Assembly (NCBI GenBank): GCA_036745275.1
Contig: DAIOGK010000035.1
Location: 1 to 25,123 of the forward strand
Length of the DNA stretch: 25,123 nt
From: JAIUNP01 sp020161975
Lineage (GTDB): Bacteria; Pseudomonadota; Alphaproteobacteria; Rhizobiales; Beijerinckiaceae
Direction: 5' to 3'
A model generated the notes under the pieces. That model saw only the letters and a program-made list of their open reading frames with translations, had not been told where the DNA came from and made no database searches. Of the stretch, positions 6,940 through 14,527 are shown piece after piece. Position 1 is the first letter of the stretch. Each line of letters begins with the position of its first letter. Position numbers and translations under genes: made by a program.

Positions 6940-7887
6940 TCAGCGTTCGCGGAAACGGTCGAACACCATATCCGGTGAGGAGGTGTTGTGGCGGGAATAG
7001 CTGTGGCGGCCCGTCCAGACCTCGACCGCCTCGAAGGTCTTGAAATCCATGATCGGAGCCTCGCCCCAGGCTTTCGCGTCCTTGCCGCGCCAGGCGATGC
7101 GGGCCGCATCGTTGTTGAACTCGGTCACATACATCGAGCGCAGGCCGGCGAAAGGCACATCGCGCGGCACATCCGGCGAGAGTGTCACATCCAGCACCTG
7201 CTTGTCCTGGTCGATGGTGGTCACGGTCATGGTGGCCGAGCCGCCCTTCACGAAGCTCATGCCGAAGGTTTTCGTTTTCGGATCGAAGGTGAGTTCCTTG
7301 AAGGCGACCACGGGCCGCCCGGCCATTTCCACCGGGCCGACCATGAAGGACGAGCCGTAGGCGGTCCATTTCATATGGGCGGGCGGCAGCGGGCGGGCGC
7401 GCCAGTAGCCATCGGGCGGATAGACGACGAGGAATTCCTCCGCCGAATTGCCGGCACGCATCCACACCTGCACCAGATGAAGGCCGGTGAAGGTCTTGCC
7501 GGCGATTTTCACCGGCACATTCGCGGGACGCCAGAATTCGGGATAGATCTGGCCGATGATCTGGAGTTCGAGATCTTCATAAAGCGTGATGCGCTGGGGC
7601 ATCGGCGGCTTGGTTCCCGCCGGCGGCTCGCCGCCAAAATCGCAATTGGCCCAGTCCGCCGCCCAGCGATCGGCAACAAGCCCGCCGATATATGAAGGGT
7701 GGAGGGCGGAAATCCGGAATTTCGCGATGCTCTTGCCGCTGAGGGGGACGTAGATGTTATCCTTTTCCGCGCAGAGAACGGGTTCGGACCTGTTCTCGAC
7801 CGTCACGGTTCGCTCGTCCGCCGCCGTCTGGGCAAGGGCTGGGACAGCGAGCGCAAGAAGGGCAGCAAGGGCGGCAGCGAAACGCAT
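6940..7887 (-). CDS. Secreted protein of unknown function downstream of opgH
   Basis: I do not recognise a family for this 315-residue protein. Residues 1-19 are a clear signal peptide (MRFAAALAALLALAVPALA before Gln20), so it is periplasmic or exported. Only Cys39 and Cys82 are present in the mature part, possibly a disulfide. The rest is rich in beta-prone, aromatic-containing segments such as YPEFWRPANVPVKIAGKTFTG and has no transmembrane helix. ATG 7887 follows a GGAGCC ribosome-binding site. It lies 11 bases after the FkbM methyltransferase, which itself follows opgH by three bases, so the three probably form one operon. A role in binding, modifying or exporting the glucan is an inference from context; it does not look like OpgG. 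Confidence 0.75.
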   Translation of the reverse strand: MRFAAALAALLALAVPALAQTAADERTVTVENRSEPVLCAEKDNIYVPLSGKSIAKFRISALHPSYIGGLVADRWAADWANCDFGGEPPAGTKPPMPQRITLYEDLELQIIGQIYPEFWRPANVPVKIAGKTFTGLHLVQVWMRAGNSAEEFLVVYPPDGYWRARPLPPAHMKWTAYGSSFMVGPVEMAGRPVVAFKELTFDPKTKTFGMSFVKGGSATMTVTTIDQDKQVLDVTLSPDVPRDVPFAGLRSMYVTEFNNDAARIAWRGKDAKAWGEAPIMDFKTFEAVEVWTGRHSYSRHNTSSPDMVFDRFRER

Positions 7888-7898
7888 GGTGGCTCCGG

Positions 7899-8666
7899 TC
7901 AGGCGGCGTTGAAGGCGTAAATGTCGCCGGAATTGGCGGCGTGAGGCAGGCTGGCGATATAGCTGACCATTTCAGGCCCGGAAACTGGCGAGCCGAACGT
8001 CATCTGCTGGCTTTCGCCCAGCGCCACGTCATAACGATAGCGGCCAAGGCTGCGGAGACGCTCGATGCAGGTGAGCGCAACATCCCGTTGAATGGTCGTG
8101 AACTCGAAAGACAGCGCCGGCAACGGCGTCGAAAGGCCGTTCAGCACATCGCTTTCGTGGCCTTCCACGTCAATCTTCACAAAAGCCGGCACGCCGTGGT
8201 TGGCAATCAGGCGGTCGAGCGTCGTCACGCGAACCTCCACCGTTCTGTCCCAGACCTGACCATCCCAGCCCCCTGCCCCGTCTGCCGCCTGAATGAAGGC
8301 TTCCGACAGGGTGGAAACGGTTGGATTCGCGGAATTGACATGCAGCATCATGCGCCCTGCAACCGCTCCGCAGGCCTGTTCCATGATGGTCACGCCCTTG
8401 TCGGCTCCATGAATGATGCGAATGGCCTCCGCACAATCAGGCTGCGGTTCCAGTGCGACGACTTTCGCGCCGAGCCGCCGGAAGGACTCCGTCCGGTCGC
8501 CGATATGCGCGCCGATGTCGAACACCGTCTGGCCGGGTTTGACGAGCCTGCCGTGCAGCGCATCCATCGCCGCCTGCCGCGCCGGATCGCCATAGTAGAT
8601 TGCAACCGACCGCGCGAGGGCCGGAAAAGCTTCGAGGCGGGCAAGCACGTCGGCGGGCAGCGGCAT
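7899..8666 (-). CDS. FkbM-family methyltransferase
   Basis: A 255-residue cytoplasmic SAM-dependent methyltransferase. SAM motif I is VFDIGAHIGDRT (48-59), the acidic strand end is VALEPQPDCAEAI (70-82), and the family signature FVKIDVEGHE sits at 162-171. FkbM proteins O-methylate sugars, glycolipids and secondary metabolites. Its start (ATG 8666) is three bases from the opgH stop, so the two are almost certainly cotranscribed and translationally linked. The most economical idea is that it methylates the glucan, or a precursor or substituent of it. Methyl substituents are not the commonest decoration of osmoregulated periplasmic glucans (succinyl and phosphoglycerol are), so the acceptor remains open. 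Confidence 0.85.
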   Translation of the reverse strand: MPLPADVLARLEAFPALARSVAIYYGDPARQAAMDALHGRLVKPGQTVFDIGAHIGDRTESFRRLGAKVVALEPQPDCAEAIRIIHGADKGVTIMEQACGAVAGRMMLHVNSANPTVSTLSEAFIQAADGAGGWDGQVWDRTVEVRVTTLDRLIANHGVPAFVKIDVEGHESDVLNGLSTPLPALSFEFTTIQRDVALTCIERLRSLGRYRYDVALGESQQMTFGSPVSGPEMVSYIASLPHAANSGDIYAFNAA

Positions 8667-8669
8667 GGG

Positions 8670-10451
8670 TCACGGACCTTTTTGCTGGACGGCACGAAGG
8701 ACAGGCGGCGGATCAAGATCTTCCGGAATCGCGTTGAGACCATGGCGGCGGAGCCATGCTGCCGTTTCCGGCAGGGACGACCATACAGCAAAGGGAATGG
8801 CCAGCACGAAGCCCGCCGTCAGCGGGAGTGACAGCAACGCCAGTTTCAAGGACGCATGGGCCATCAGCCCCAGCACGAGAATGCCGAACAGCGTCTGTGG
8901 CCAGAGGCCGGCAGCAGCGGTTGCCCAGCTGATGCGCTCGGCATCGCGCGCCTGACCGCTCCAGGAGATCGTGCGGCCAAAGGGCAAGGCCAGCATGAAC
9001 AGCGTGGTGCGAAGGGTGGAGACCGCTCCGAGAAGGAAGGAAAAGACAATTTCAACAAGCGCGCCGGCCATGAAGCGACGCGGGCCGCCATAGCGCTCAG
9101 CCTCGCCCTTCGTCAGCAGGATATCGGCAATGCCGCAGAGTTTGGGCATCAGAGACATGATCAGAAACGTCAGATAGAACAGCGTGGCAAAGCCTGCCGG
9201 AAACGCGGCAGCCGGCTCGCCGTCATAGGGCTTGATGGCCGCCAGCAGGATGAGGAACGTCCAGGCCGGAATGCCGATGAACATCAGAATCGCCCAGACA
9301 AGCTGGAAGCGGCTGACCGGGAACAGGCCGGGGAGGTCCAGCAGCTTGAAATATTGCAGATTGCCCTGACACCAGCGCAGGTCGCGTTGGGCAAAGGCCA
9401 GCATCGTTGGTGGATTTTCCTCCCACGAGCCGCATTCGACCGGCTGGATGCGCACCTCGTAACCCGCGCGGCGCATCAGTGTGGCTTCCACCTGATCGTG
9501 GCTGAGGATGTGCCCGCCGAGCGGTGGTTTTCCTGGCAGAAGCGGCAGGTCGCAATCCTCGACGAAAGGCCGGATGCGCACCAGCGCGTTATGCCCCCAG
9601 AAGGGGCCGCAATCGCCCGCCCACCAGGCCGATCCCATCGTGTAGGGCCGCATTCCCTGCCGCATTCCGAACTGGAAAATACGGGCAAAGGCGCTTTCGG
9701 CGGGCATCCCCACAACAAGGCTTTGCAGAATGCCGATGCGCGGGCACATCTGCATCATCCGGACCATGCGGACGATGGTGTCACCATCCATGACGCTATC
9801 GGCGTCGAGCGGCAGCATCACCTCGTAGTCAGCACCCCATTGCGTACAGAAGTCGCGCAGGTTGCCGGCCTTGAAGCCGGTGTTTTCGGTGCGGCGACGA
9901 TAATGCATCGTATGGTGGCGCGGTTCGCGGATCTTCCAGGCGGCGAAGGCCGTTTCCTCGGCTTCCGCAATCGTCGAATCGTTGGTGTCCGAGAGCACGA
10001 AATAGCCGAACTGCTCGCCGAAACCGCTGGCATCGAGCGCGGCTTTCACGGTCTTCAGCCGAAGGATGGCGCGGTTCGCATCCTCGTTGCGCAGGGTCAG
10101 CAGCACCGCCGTGCGGATGGTGATCGGATCCGGCGCATCGCCCGTGCTGGCAAAGGGAGCAACCCGGACCAGTTCATCGCGTGGGGAATGGAGCAGCAGA
10201 AGTCCGATTATCGCATTCCAGAAGCCGAGCACCGTCCAGGGCGTGGCCACCAGGAAGCATAGCAGCATCAGCCCATCGACCCAGGTCCAACCGCCCGAGC
10301 CGAGGACATAGATTGCGGCGGCCACCAGCGCGAGCCAAGTGACGATATTCAGCACTGCGACAATGCGGCGGCGGCGCGCCAGTTCAAACAGGCTCTGCGT
10401 GCCGGTGGGCGTCAGCACCTCGCGCTGAATCGACGATGGAAAGGCTTGCAC
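8670..10451 (-). CDS. opgH: Glucans biosynthesis glucosyltransferase H (short form)
   Basis: OpgH/MdoH is the inner-membrane glucosyltransferase that polymerises UDP-glucose into the linear backbone of osmoregulated periplasmic glucans. The 593-residue protein has two N-terminal membrane helices (about 32-50 and 58-88), then a GT2 domain with DAD at 216-218 in VMLPLDADSVMDG, the acceptor-side HD at 318-319 in LSHDQVEATL, and QRDLRW at 355-360. Several helices follow, including FLILLAAIK and LFYLTFLIMSLMPKL. E. coli MdoH has about 847 residues, whereas this is the short alphaproteobacterial type. I use GTG 10451; the open frame continues upstream into the opposing dehydrogenase gene but holds no family sequence. 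The partner OpgG is not in the window. FkbM and a secreted protein follow in the operon. Confidence 0.88.
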   Translation of the reverse strand: MQAFPSSIQREVLTPTGTQSLFELARRRRIVAVLNIVTWLALVAAAIYVLGSGGWTWVDGLMLLCFLVATPWTVLGFWNAIIGLLLLHSPRDELVRVAPFASTGDAPDPITIRTAVLLTLRNEDANRAILRLKTVKAALDASGFGEQFGYFVLSDTNDSTIAEAEETAFAAWKIREPRHHTMHYRRRTENTGFKAGNLRDFCTQWGADYEVMLPLDADSVMDGDTIVRMVRMMQMCPRIGILQSLVVGMPAESAFARIFQFGMRQGMRPYTMGSAWWAGDCGPFWGHNALVRIRPFVEDCDLPLLPGKPPLGGHILSHDQVEATLMRRAGYEVRIQPVECGSWEENPPTMLAFAQRDLRWCQGNLQYFKLLDLPGLFPVSRFQLVWAILMFIGIPAWTFLILLAAIKPYDGEPAAAFPAGFATLFYLTFLIMSLMPKLCGIADILLTKGEAERYGGPRRFMAGALVEIVFSFLLGAVSTLRTTLFMLALPFGRTISWSGQARDAERISWATAAAGLWPQTLFGILVLGLMAHASLKLALLSLPLTAGFVLAIPFAVWSSLPETAAWLRRHGLNAIPEDLDPPPVLRAVQQKGP

Positions 10452-10574
10452 GTGAAAGGCGTTCCGGAGAAAAGCTGGAGGGCGGAGAGGTGCTTCTGCG
10501 ATGCAGTAACTCTCTGGCGTAGGCAAGATGAATGCGACCAAAACTTGGCAGACCGATCTGACGCCGGGGGAAAA

Positions 10575-11549
10575 ATGACGGCCACCGCTCTGTGGTTTGT
10601 GGAAAAGGCGCGGGCAGAACTGCGCCCCGCCGATCTGTCGCCGCAGGCTGGGGCCGCGCGGGTGCGCACGCTTTACTCCGGCCTCAGCCGGGGCACCGAG
10701 CGGCTCGTGTTCAACGGCCTCGTGCCGCCCGAGGAATTTGAGCGGATGCGCGCGCCGATGATGGAGGGCAATTTCCCCTTCCCCGTTAAATACGGCTATG
10801 CCGCCGTCGGGTTGGTGGAAGATGGGCCACCGCATCTCCTTGGCCGGACGGTGTTCTGCCTGCATCCGCATCAGGATCGCTTCAATGCACCGCCCGATGC
10901 TGTGACACTGGTGCCGGAGGCCGTTCCGGCGCGACGGGCGGTACTCGCCGCAAACATGGAAACCGCGCTCAACGCCGTGTGGGATTCGAACGCCGGTCCG
11001 GGTGATCGGATCGTGGTTGTCGGGGCCGGAGTCGTGGGCCTGATGATCGCGCGCATCGCCGCGCGACTTCCCGGCGCCCGCGTGACCGTGGTGGATATCG
11101 ACCCCGCACGGGAGGCAATTGCGACCGCATTCGGCGCAGCGTTCCGGCCTGCCACGGCGGCAAGCGACCTCGCCGCGACGGCCGATGTGGTGTTTCACGC
11201 CTCAGCACATGCTGCAGGCCTTGGCCTTGCGCTGTCGTCCGCCGGGATGGAGGCGACGGTTGTTGAACTCTCGTGGTATGGCGCGGGCGTGACGCCCGTG
11301 GCGCTGGGCGGCGCCTTCCACTCGCAACGCCTGCGGCTGATCTCCTCACAGGTGGGGCAGCTTCCTCCGGCCCGGCGGCCTCGCTGGGATTATGCCCGCC
11401 GCAAGGCGACCGCTCTGATGCTGCTCGATGATCCCGTGCTCGACGCGCTGATCACCGAGGAGATTGCCTTTACCGATCTGCCCGGCGCGCTGCCGCGACT
11501 GCTTGCCCCCGGCGCGCCTGGGCTGCAAACCCTCATCTGCTATTCCTGA
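10575..11549 (+). CDS. Zinc-less MDR-family dehydrogenase/reductase
   Basis: A 324-residue protein of the medium-chain dehydrogenase/reductase superfamily. The nucleotide-binding half has VVVGAGVVGL (147-156; GxGxxG) followed by an acidic VDIDPAR strand end, which suggests NAD(H). The catalytic-domain pattern is altered: where zinc enzymes have Cys in SGVCHTD this one has SGLSRGTE (Ser38), and where they have GHE it has Gly74-Tyr75-Ala76. The four-cysteine structural zinc loop is also absent, so it probably works without zinc. ATG 10575 follows GGGGG and diverges from opgH across 123 bases. It is 12 bases from the PTPS-like gene and heads a tightly packed unit of four genes. The substrate is unknown; reduction of a heterocyclic or sugar intermediate is inferred from context. 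Confidence 0.8.
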   Translation: MTATALWFVEKARAELRPADLSPQAGAARVRTLYSGLSRGTERLVFNGLVPPEEFERMRAPMMEGNFPFPVKYGYAAVGLVEDGPPHLLGRTVFCLHPHQDRFNAPPDAVTLVPEAVPARRAVLAANMETALNAVWDSNAGPGDRIVVVGAGVVGLMIARIAARLPGARVTVVDIDPAREAIATAFGAAFRPATAASDLAATADVVFHASAHAAGLGLALSSAGMEATVVELSWYGAGVTPVALGGAFHSQRLRLISSQVGQLPPARRPRWDYARRKATALMLLDDPVLDALITEEIAFTDLPGALPRLLAPGAPGLQTLICYS

Positions 11550-11561
11550 CCGGAGTGTTCC

Positions 11562-11966
11562 ATGTTCGCCGTTGAAGTCCGCGACCGCATCATGATCGGC
11601 CATTCGCTGCCCGATCCGTTCTTTGGCCCTGCGCAAAACATGCACGGCGCGACCTTCGTGGTCGATGTCGCCTTCTTCCGCGAGACGCTGACGGCGCAGA
11701 ATGTCGTCGTCGATATCGGCGCGGCGCTGGAAACGCTGGCCGCCGTATTGAAGCCGCTGAAATATCAGAACCTCGATGCCCTGCCCGCCTTCAGCGGCAA
11801 ACTGACCACCACCGAGTTTCTCTGCCGGCACATCTTCGACGCCATGGCGGACGCTGCCCGTAAGGGGGCACTTGGCGCCGATGGACGCTCGCTGGCGAAA
11901 TTGCGGGTCACACTGCATGAAACCGACCTTGCCCGCGCCTGGTTCGAGGGCCCCATCGGCACATGA
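11562..11966 (+). CDS. 6-pyruvoyl-tetrahydropterin synthase homologue with altered active site
   Basis: A 134-residue T-fold protein of the PTPS/QueD family, the usual length for the family. It aligns with the family through IMIGHSLPDPFFGPAQNMHG (11-29), VVDIGAALETLAAVLKPL (49-66), TTTEFLCRHIFDAM (82-95) and LRVTLHET (114-121). Of the three zinc histidines His14 and His28 are kept, but the second His of HGH is Ala30. The catalytic Cys (four residues before that HGH) is Ala24, and the Asp-His pair is Lys67-Tyr68. Only Glu120 of the catalytic set is visible. It is therefore unlikely to perform standard pterin side-chain chemistry and may bind or transform another purine-derived heterocycle. CGGAG precedes ATG 11562, and the stop overlaps the next start (ATGA). 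Confidence 0.8.
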   Translation: MFAVEVRDRIMIGHSLPDPFFGPAQNMHGATFVVDVAFFRETLTAQNVVVDIGAALETLAAVLKPLKYQNLDALPAFSGKLTTTEFLCRHIFDAMADAARKGALGADGRSLAKLRVTLHETDLARAWFEGPIGT

Positions 11967-13009
11967 GCGGCCATTTCCTCATTCCGGGGGACATCACCCT
12001 GCCGACCGGCGGTTACGGATATGACCGGCAGGTGCTGGCTGCCGCCGCGCGGCTGGGGGCACCGCTCAGCTATGTCGCGTTGCCGGACGGTTTCCCCAAC
12101 CCGGATGACGCCGCCCTTGCCGAAACCGCACGGATCGTCGCCAGCCTGCCGGCGCGCACCGTGCTGCTGATCGATGGGCTCGCCTATGGCGCGATGCCAG
12201 AAGCGCTGATCCGGGGTTTCGACCGGCCGGTTGTCGAACTCTGCCACCATCCTCTCGCGGTCGAACCGGGTCTTGATCCGCAAACTGCGCGCCGGTTCGC
12301 GGAGGGCGAGCGGGCGGCGATGGCGCTTGCCCGGCACATCATCGTCACCGGGCGAAACACTGCGGACGAGGTGGCGCGCGATTTCGGTGTTCCACGGTCG
12401 CAGATCAGCGTTGCCCTGCCGGGCACGGAACGGGCAGCGCGCGCGGTCGGCTCCGGCCAGGTCGTGCCCCGTCTCATCGCGGTGGGTTCGGTGATCCCGC
12501 GAAAGGGCTACGACATTCTGGTAGCCGCGATGGAGCGCCTGCGCGGGCTCGACTGGACACTCGACATCATCGGGGCGACCAGCCACGCGCCGGAGACGGT
12601 GGCAGCGCTGACCCGAAAGATCGCTGCTGCCGGGCTTGAGGAACGCATCCGCCTTGCCGGACCGATGACAGCAGCGGCGCTTGATGCGGCCTATGCCAGC
12701 GCGGATCTCTTCGTCATGTCCTCGCTTTATGAAGGCTATGGCATGGTGATCGCCGAAGCCATGGCGCGTGGCCTGCCGATTGTCGGCACCACGGGCGGCG
12801 CCGCAGCCGAAACGCTCGACGACCGCGCGGGGCTCAAAGTGCCGCCCGGCGATGCGCTGGCACTGGCCGCAGCCATTGGCACCATGTTGACGGATATCAC
12901 CTTTCGCGCACGTTGTGCCGATGGGTCGTGGCTGGCCGGGCAGGCCCTGCCTTCGTGGGACGACACCGCACGGCAGATCATCGCCATTCTGAAGGAGCAT
13001 GCCCCATGA
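11963..13009 (+). CDS. GT4-family glycosyltransferase in the pterin-like cluster
   Basis: A 348-residue GT-B glycosyltransferase. The N-terminal lobe carries TGGYGYDR (15-22), the linker and second lobe start at LIAVGSVIPRKGYDILVAAM, and the donor-binding EX7E is Glu257 to Glu265 in YEGYGMVIAEAMARGLPIVG. It has no signal peptide or membrane helix, so it works in the cytoplasm with a nucleotide-sugar donor. Its start overlaps the PTPS-like stop by four bases and its stop overlaps the methyltransferase start by four (ATGA both times), implying coupled translation and a shared pathway. Because it is locked to a PTPS-like protein rather than to polysaccharide genes, glycosylation of a pterin-like small molecule is a reasonable inference; a lipid acceptor is the alternative. 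Confidence 0.87.
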   Translation: MSGHFLIPGDITLPTGGYGYDRQVLAAAARLGAPLSYVALPDGFPNPDDAALAETARIVASLPARTVLLIDGLAYGAMPEALIRGFDRPVVELCHHPLAVEPGLDPQTARRFAEGERAAMALARHIIVTGRNTADEVARDFGVPRSQISVALPGTERAARAVGSGQVVPRLIAVGSVIPRKGYDILVAAMERLRGLDWTLDIIGATSHAPETVAALTRKIAAAGLEERIRLAGPMTAAALDAAYASADLFVMSSLYEGYGMVIAEAMARGLPIVGTTGGAAAETLDDRAGLKVPPGDALALAAAIGTMLTDITFRARCADGSWLAGQALPSWDDTARQIIAILKEHAP

Positions 13010-13842
13010 GCTTTTCCCCCGAATGGCTGGCCTTGCGCGAAGCTGTGGACCATCGCAGCCGAAGCGCCGCACTCGCGGCCGAGGTTCGCCAGCATTTTGC
13101 CGGTCGGAGCCTCATTCGCATCGCCGATCTCGGCTGTGGCACGGGCTCGAACCTGCGCGCATCCTACGCCCTTTATCCGCCCCGGCAGGAATGGCTGCTG
13201 ATTGATCATGACCCGGCGTTGCTGATCGCGGCGCGCGAGGCGATTCAGGATTGGGCGGACCGTTTCCGTCCCGGCGACGGGCTGATCCAGATCGTGAAGG
13301 ACACATTCGACATCACGGTGCGGTTTGCGCAGGCCGATCTTGCGAAGGACCTGCCAAAAGTGCTGGCGGGGCGGCATGATCTCATCACCGCTTCGGCGCT
13401 GTTCGATCTTGTTTCAGAGGACTGGACGCGCCACCTCGCTGCCGGGGCAAAAGCGGCCGGCACAGCCTTCTACACCGTCCTCACCTACGATGGTCGTGAC
13501 GCCTTCAGCCCGCCCCATCCGCTCGACGAAGAGGTGCTGCGCGCCTTCGGTCGCCACCAGCGGCAGGACAAGGGCCTCGGAATCGCCGCCGGGCCGGACA
13601 GCGCCGCCATGCTGATGCGGGTTTTCTCAGGCGAGGGCTTTTTCGTCAGCGAGGGTGACAGCCCATGGCAGCTTGGCACGGCAGACGCGGCGCTGGCAAA
13701 AGCTTTGCTGCCGGGCATCGCCGCAGCCGTGCGCGAGACGGGAGAGGTTGCGGAAGCTGCGGTTGATGACTGGCTCACCTTCCGTTTGTCGATCGCGGGC
13801 GATGGCATTGTTATCGGGCACACCGATACGTTCGCGCGGTGA
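13006..13842 (+). CDS. Class I SAM-dependent methyltransferase in the pterin-like cluster
   Basis: A 278-residue methyltransferase. SAM motif I is unusually clear, IADLGCGTG (39-47), followed by WLLIDHDPALL (acidic motif II) and DLITASALFDLVSEDW in the motif IV area. The remainder matches no acceptor-specific family that I recognise. ATG 13006 has AAGGAG ten bases upstream and overlaps the glycosyltransferase stop (ATGA). It ends three bases before the stop of the convergent cytochrome b561 gene. Coupled translation with the glycosyltransferase suggests that both modify one product. The acceptor is unknown. Confidence 0.85.
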   Translation: MSFSPEWLALREAVDHRSRSAALAAEVRQHFAGRSLIRIADLGCGTGSNLRASYALYPPRQEWLLIDHDPALLIAAREAIQDWADRFRPGDGLIQIVKDTFDITVRFAQADLAKDLPKVLAGRHDLITASALFDLVSEDWTRHLAAGAKAAGTAFYTVLTYDGRDAFSPPHPLDEEVLRAFGRHQRQDKGLGIAAGPDSAAMLMRVFSGEGFFVSEGDSPWQLGTADAALAKALLPGIAAAVRETGEVAEAAVDDWLTFRLSIAGDGIVIGHTDTFAR

Positions 13843-13845
13843 GCC

Positions 13846-14379
13846 TTAATCGCGCGGCCACATGCGGGCGAACACCCCGTCCTTCTTGATCAGGATGTGG
13901 TTCAGCGCACCGGCGACATGCAGTGCGATGAGCAGAAGCAGCAGTTTCACCGCGATCTTGTGTACGCCGAGCAGCGTTTTCGCTGTCGCTTCATCCTGTT
14001 GTGAGATGAGCGCCGGCATGTTGAACAGACCGAACACCGAGATCGCCCCGCCATAGGCGCTTTTCCCGAGCCAGCCGAGCAGCGGGGCCACGAACAACAT
14101 CAGATATAGCCCGTGATGAACCGCCGTGGAGAGGCGCAACTCCAGATTTGTCAGCCCGGTGTAAGGCGGCGGCGCACCGGCAAGGATGCGGTTGGCAAGG
14201 CGGAATACCGTCACGGCCAGGATCGTCAGACCAACCGACCAGTGCAGCCGGTATAGGGTATCGCCCCAGCCCTCCGGCGGATGCTCCAGTTGCGAGCCGA
14301 GCATGTAAACTGCGATGATCAGCAGAACGGTCAGCCAATGCAGCGATCGGGCAGCGGCGGAATAGCGCGGTTCGGACAT
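13846..14379 (-). CDS. Cytochrome b561-family protein
   Basis: A 177-residue four-helix membrane cytochrome b of the bacterial b561 (CybB) type. Helices are visible around LHWLTVLLIIAVYMLG, LHWSVGLTILAVTVFRLANR, HHGLYLMLFVAPLLGWLG and HKIAVKLLLLLIALHVAGAL. Histidines in LHW (twice), VHHG and ALHVAGALNH supply the two heme ligand pairs. It shuttles electrons between quinol and a periplasmic or membrane acceptor. I chose ATG 14379 because GGGAGG lies just upstream; the frame extends 19 residues further without family similarity. The gene interrupts the otherwise + strand cluster, being convergent with the methyltransferase and divergent from ribA, and need not belong to the pathway. Confidence 0.88.
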   Translation of the reverse strand: MSEPRYSAAARSLHWLTVLLIIAVYMLGSQLEHPPEGWGDTLYRLHWSVGLTILAVTVFRLANRILAGAPPPYTGLTNLELRLSTAVHHGLYLMLFVAPLLGWLGKSAYGGAISVFGLFNMPALISQQDEATAKTLLGVHKIAVKLLLLLIALHVAGALNHILIKKDGVFARMWPRD

Positions 14380-14527
14380 GGGAACCTCCCTTGCACGATG
14401 CAGCGTAACCTTGAAATTGCCCCGCGCCAGTCCCATTTCTGTGTCTTGGACATCTTCTGTTCATTTTCGGCATCGTTTATGACAGGGTTAGTCGGCAGGC
14501 GGGGCCAATAGGCTGAGTGAGGGCGTC

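Noticed and set aside
8856..10262. A long + strand open frame (468 codons) opposite opgH
   Set aside because: It is antisense to a gene with unmistakable family motifs, and its translation is rich in Arg, His, Gln and Gly with no domain; typical of a shadow frame in GC-rich DNA.
10452..11198. N-terminal extension of OpgH to 842 residues, like E. coli MdoH
   Set aside because: The extra part overlaps the divergent dehydrogenase gene in antisense and has no similarity to the MdoH N-terminus; the short form is known in Alphaproteobacteria.
14380..14527. Possible FMN riboswitch ahead of ribA, suggested by GGGTTAGTCGGCAGGCGGGG
   Set aside because: The region is only 148 bases and lacks the conserved RFN core segments, so the resemblance is superficial.
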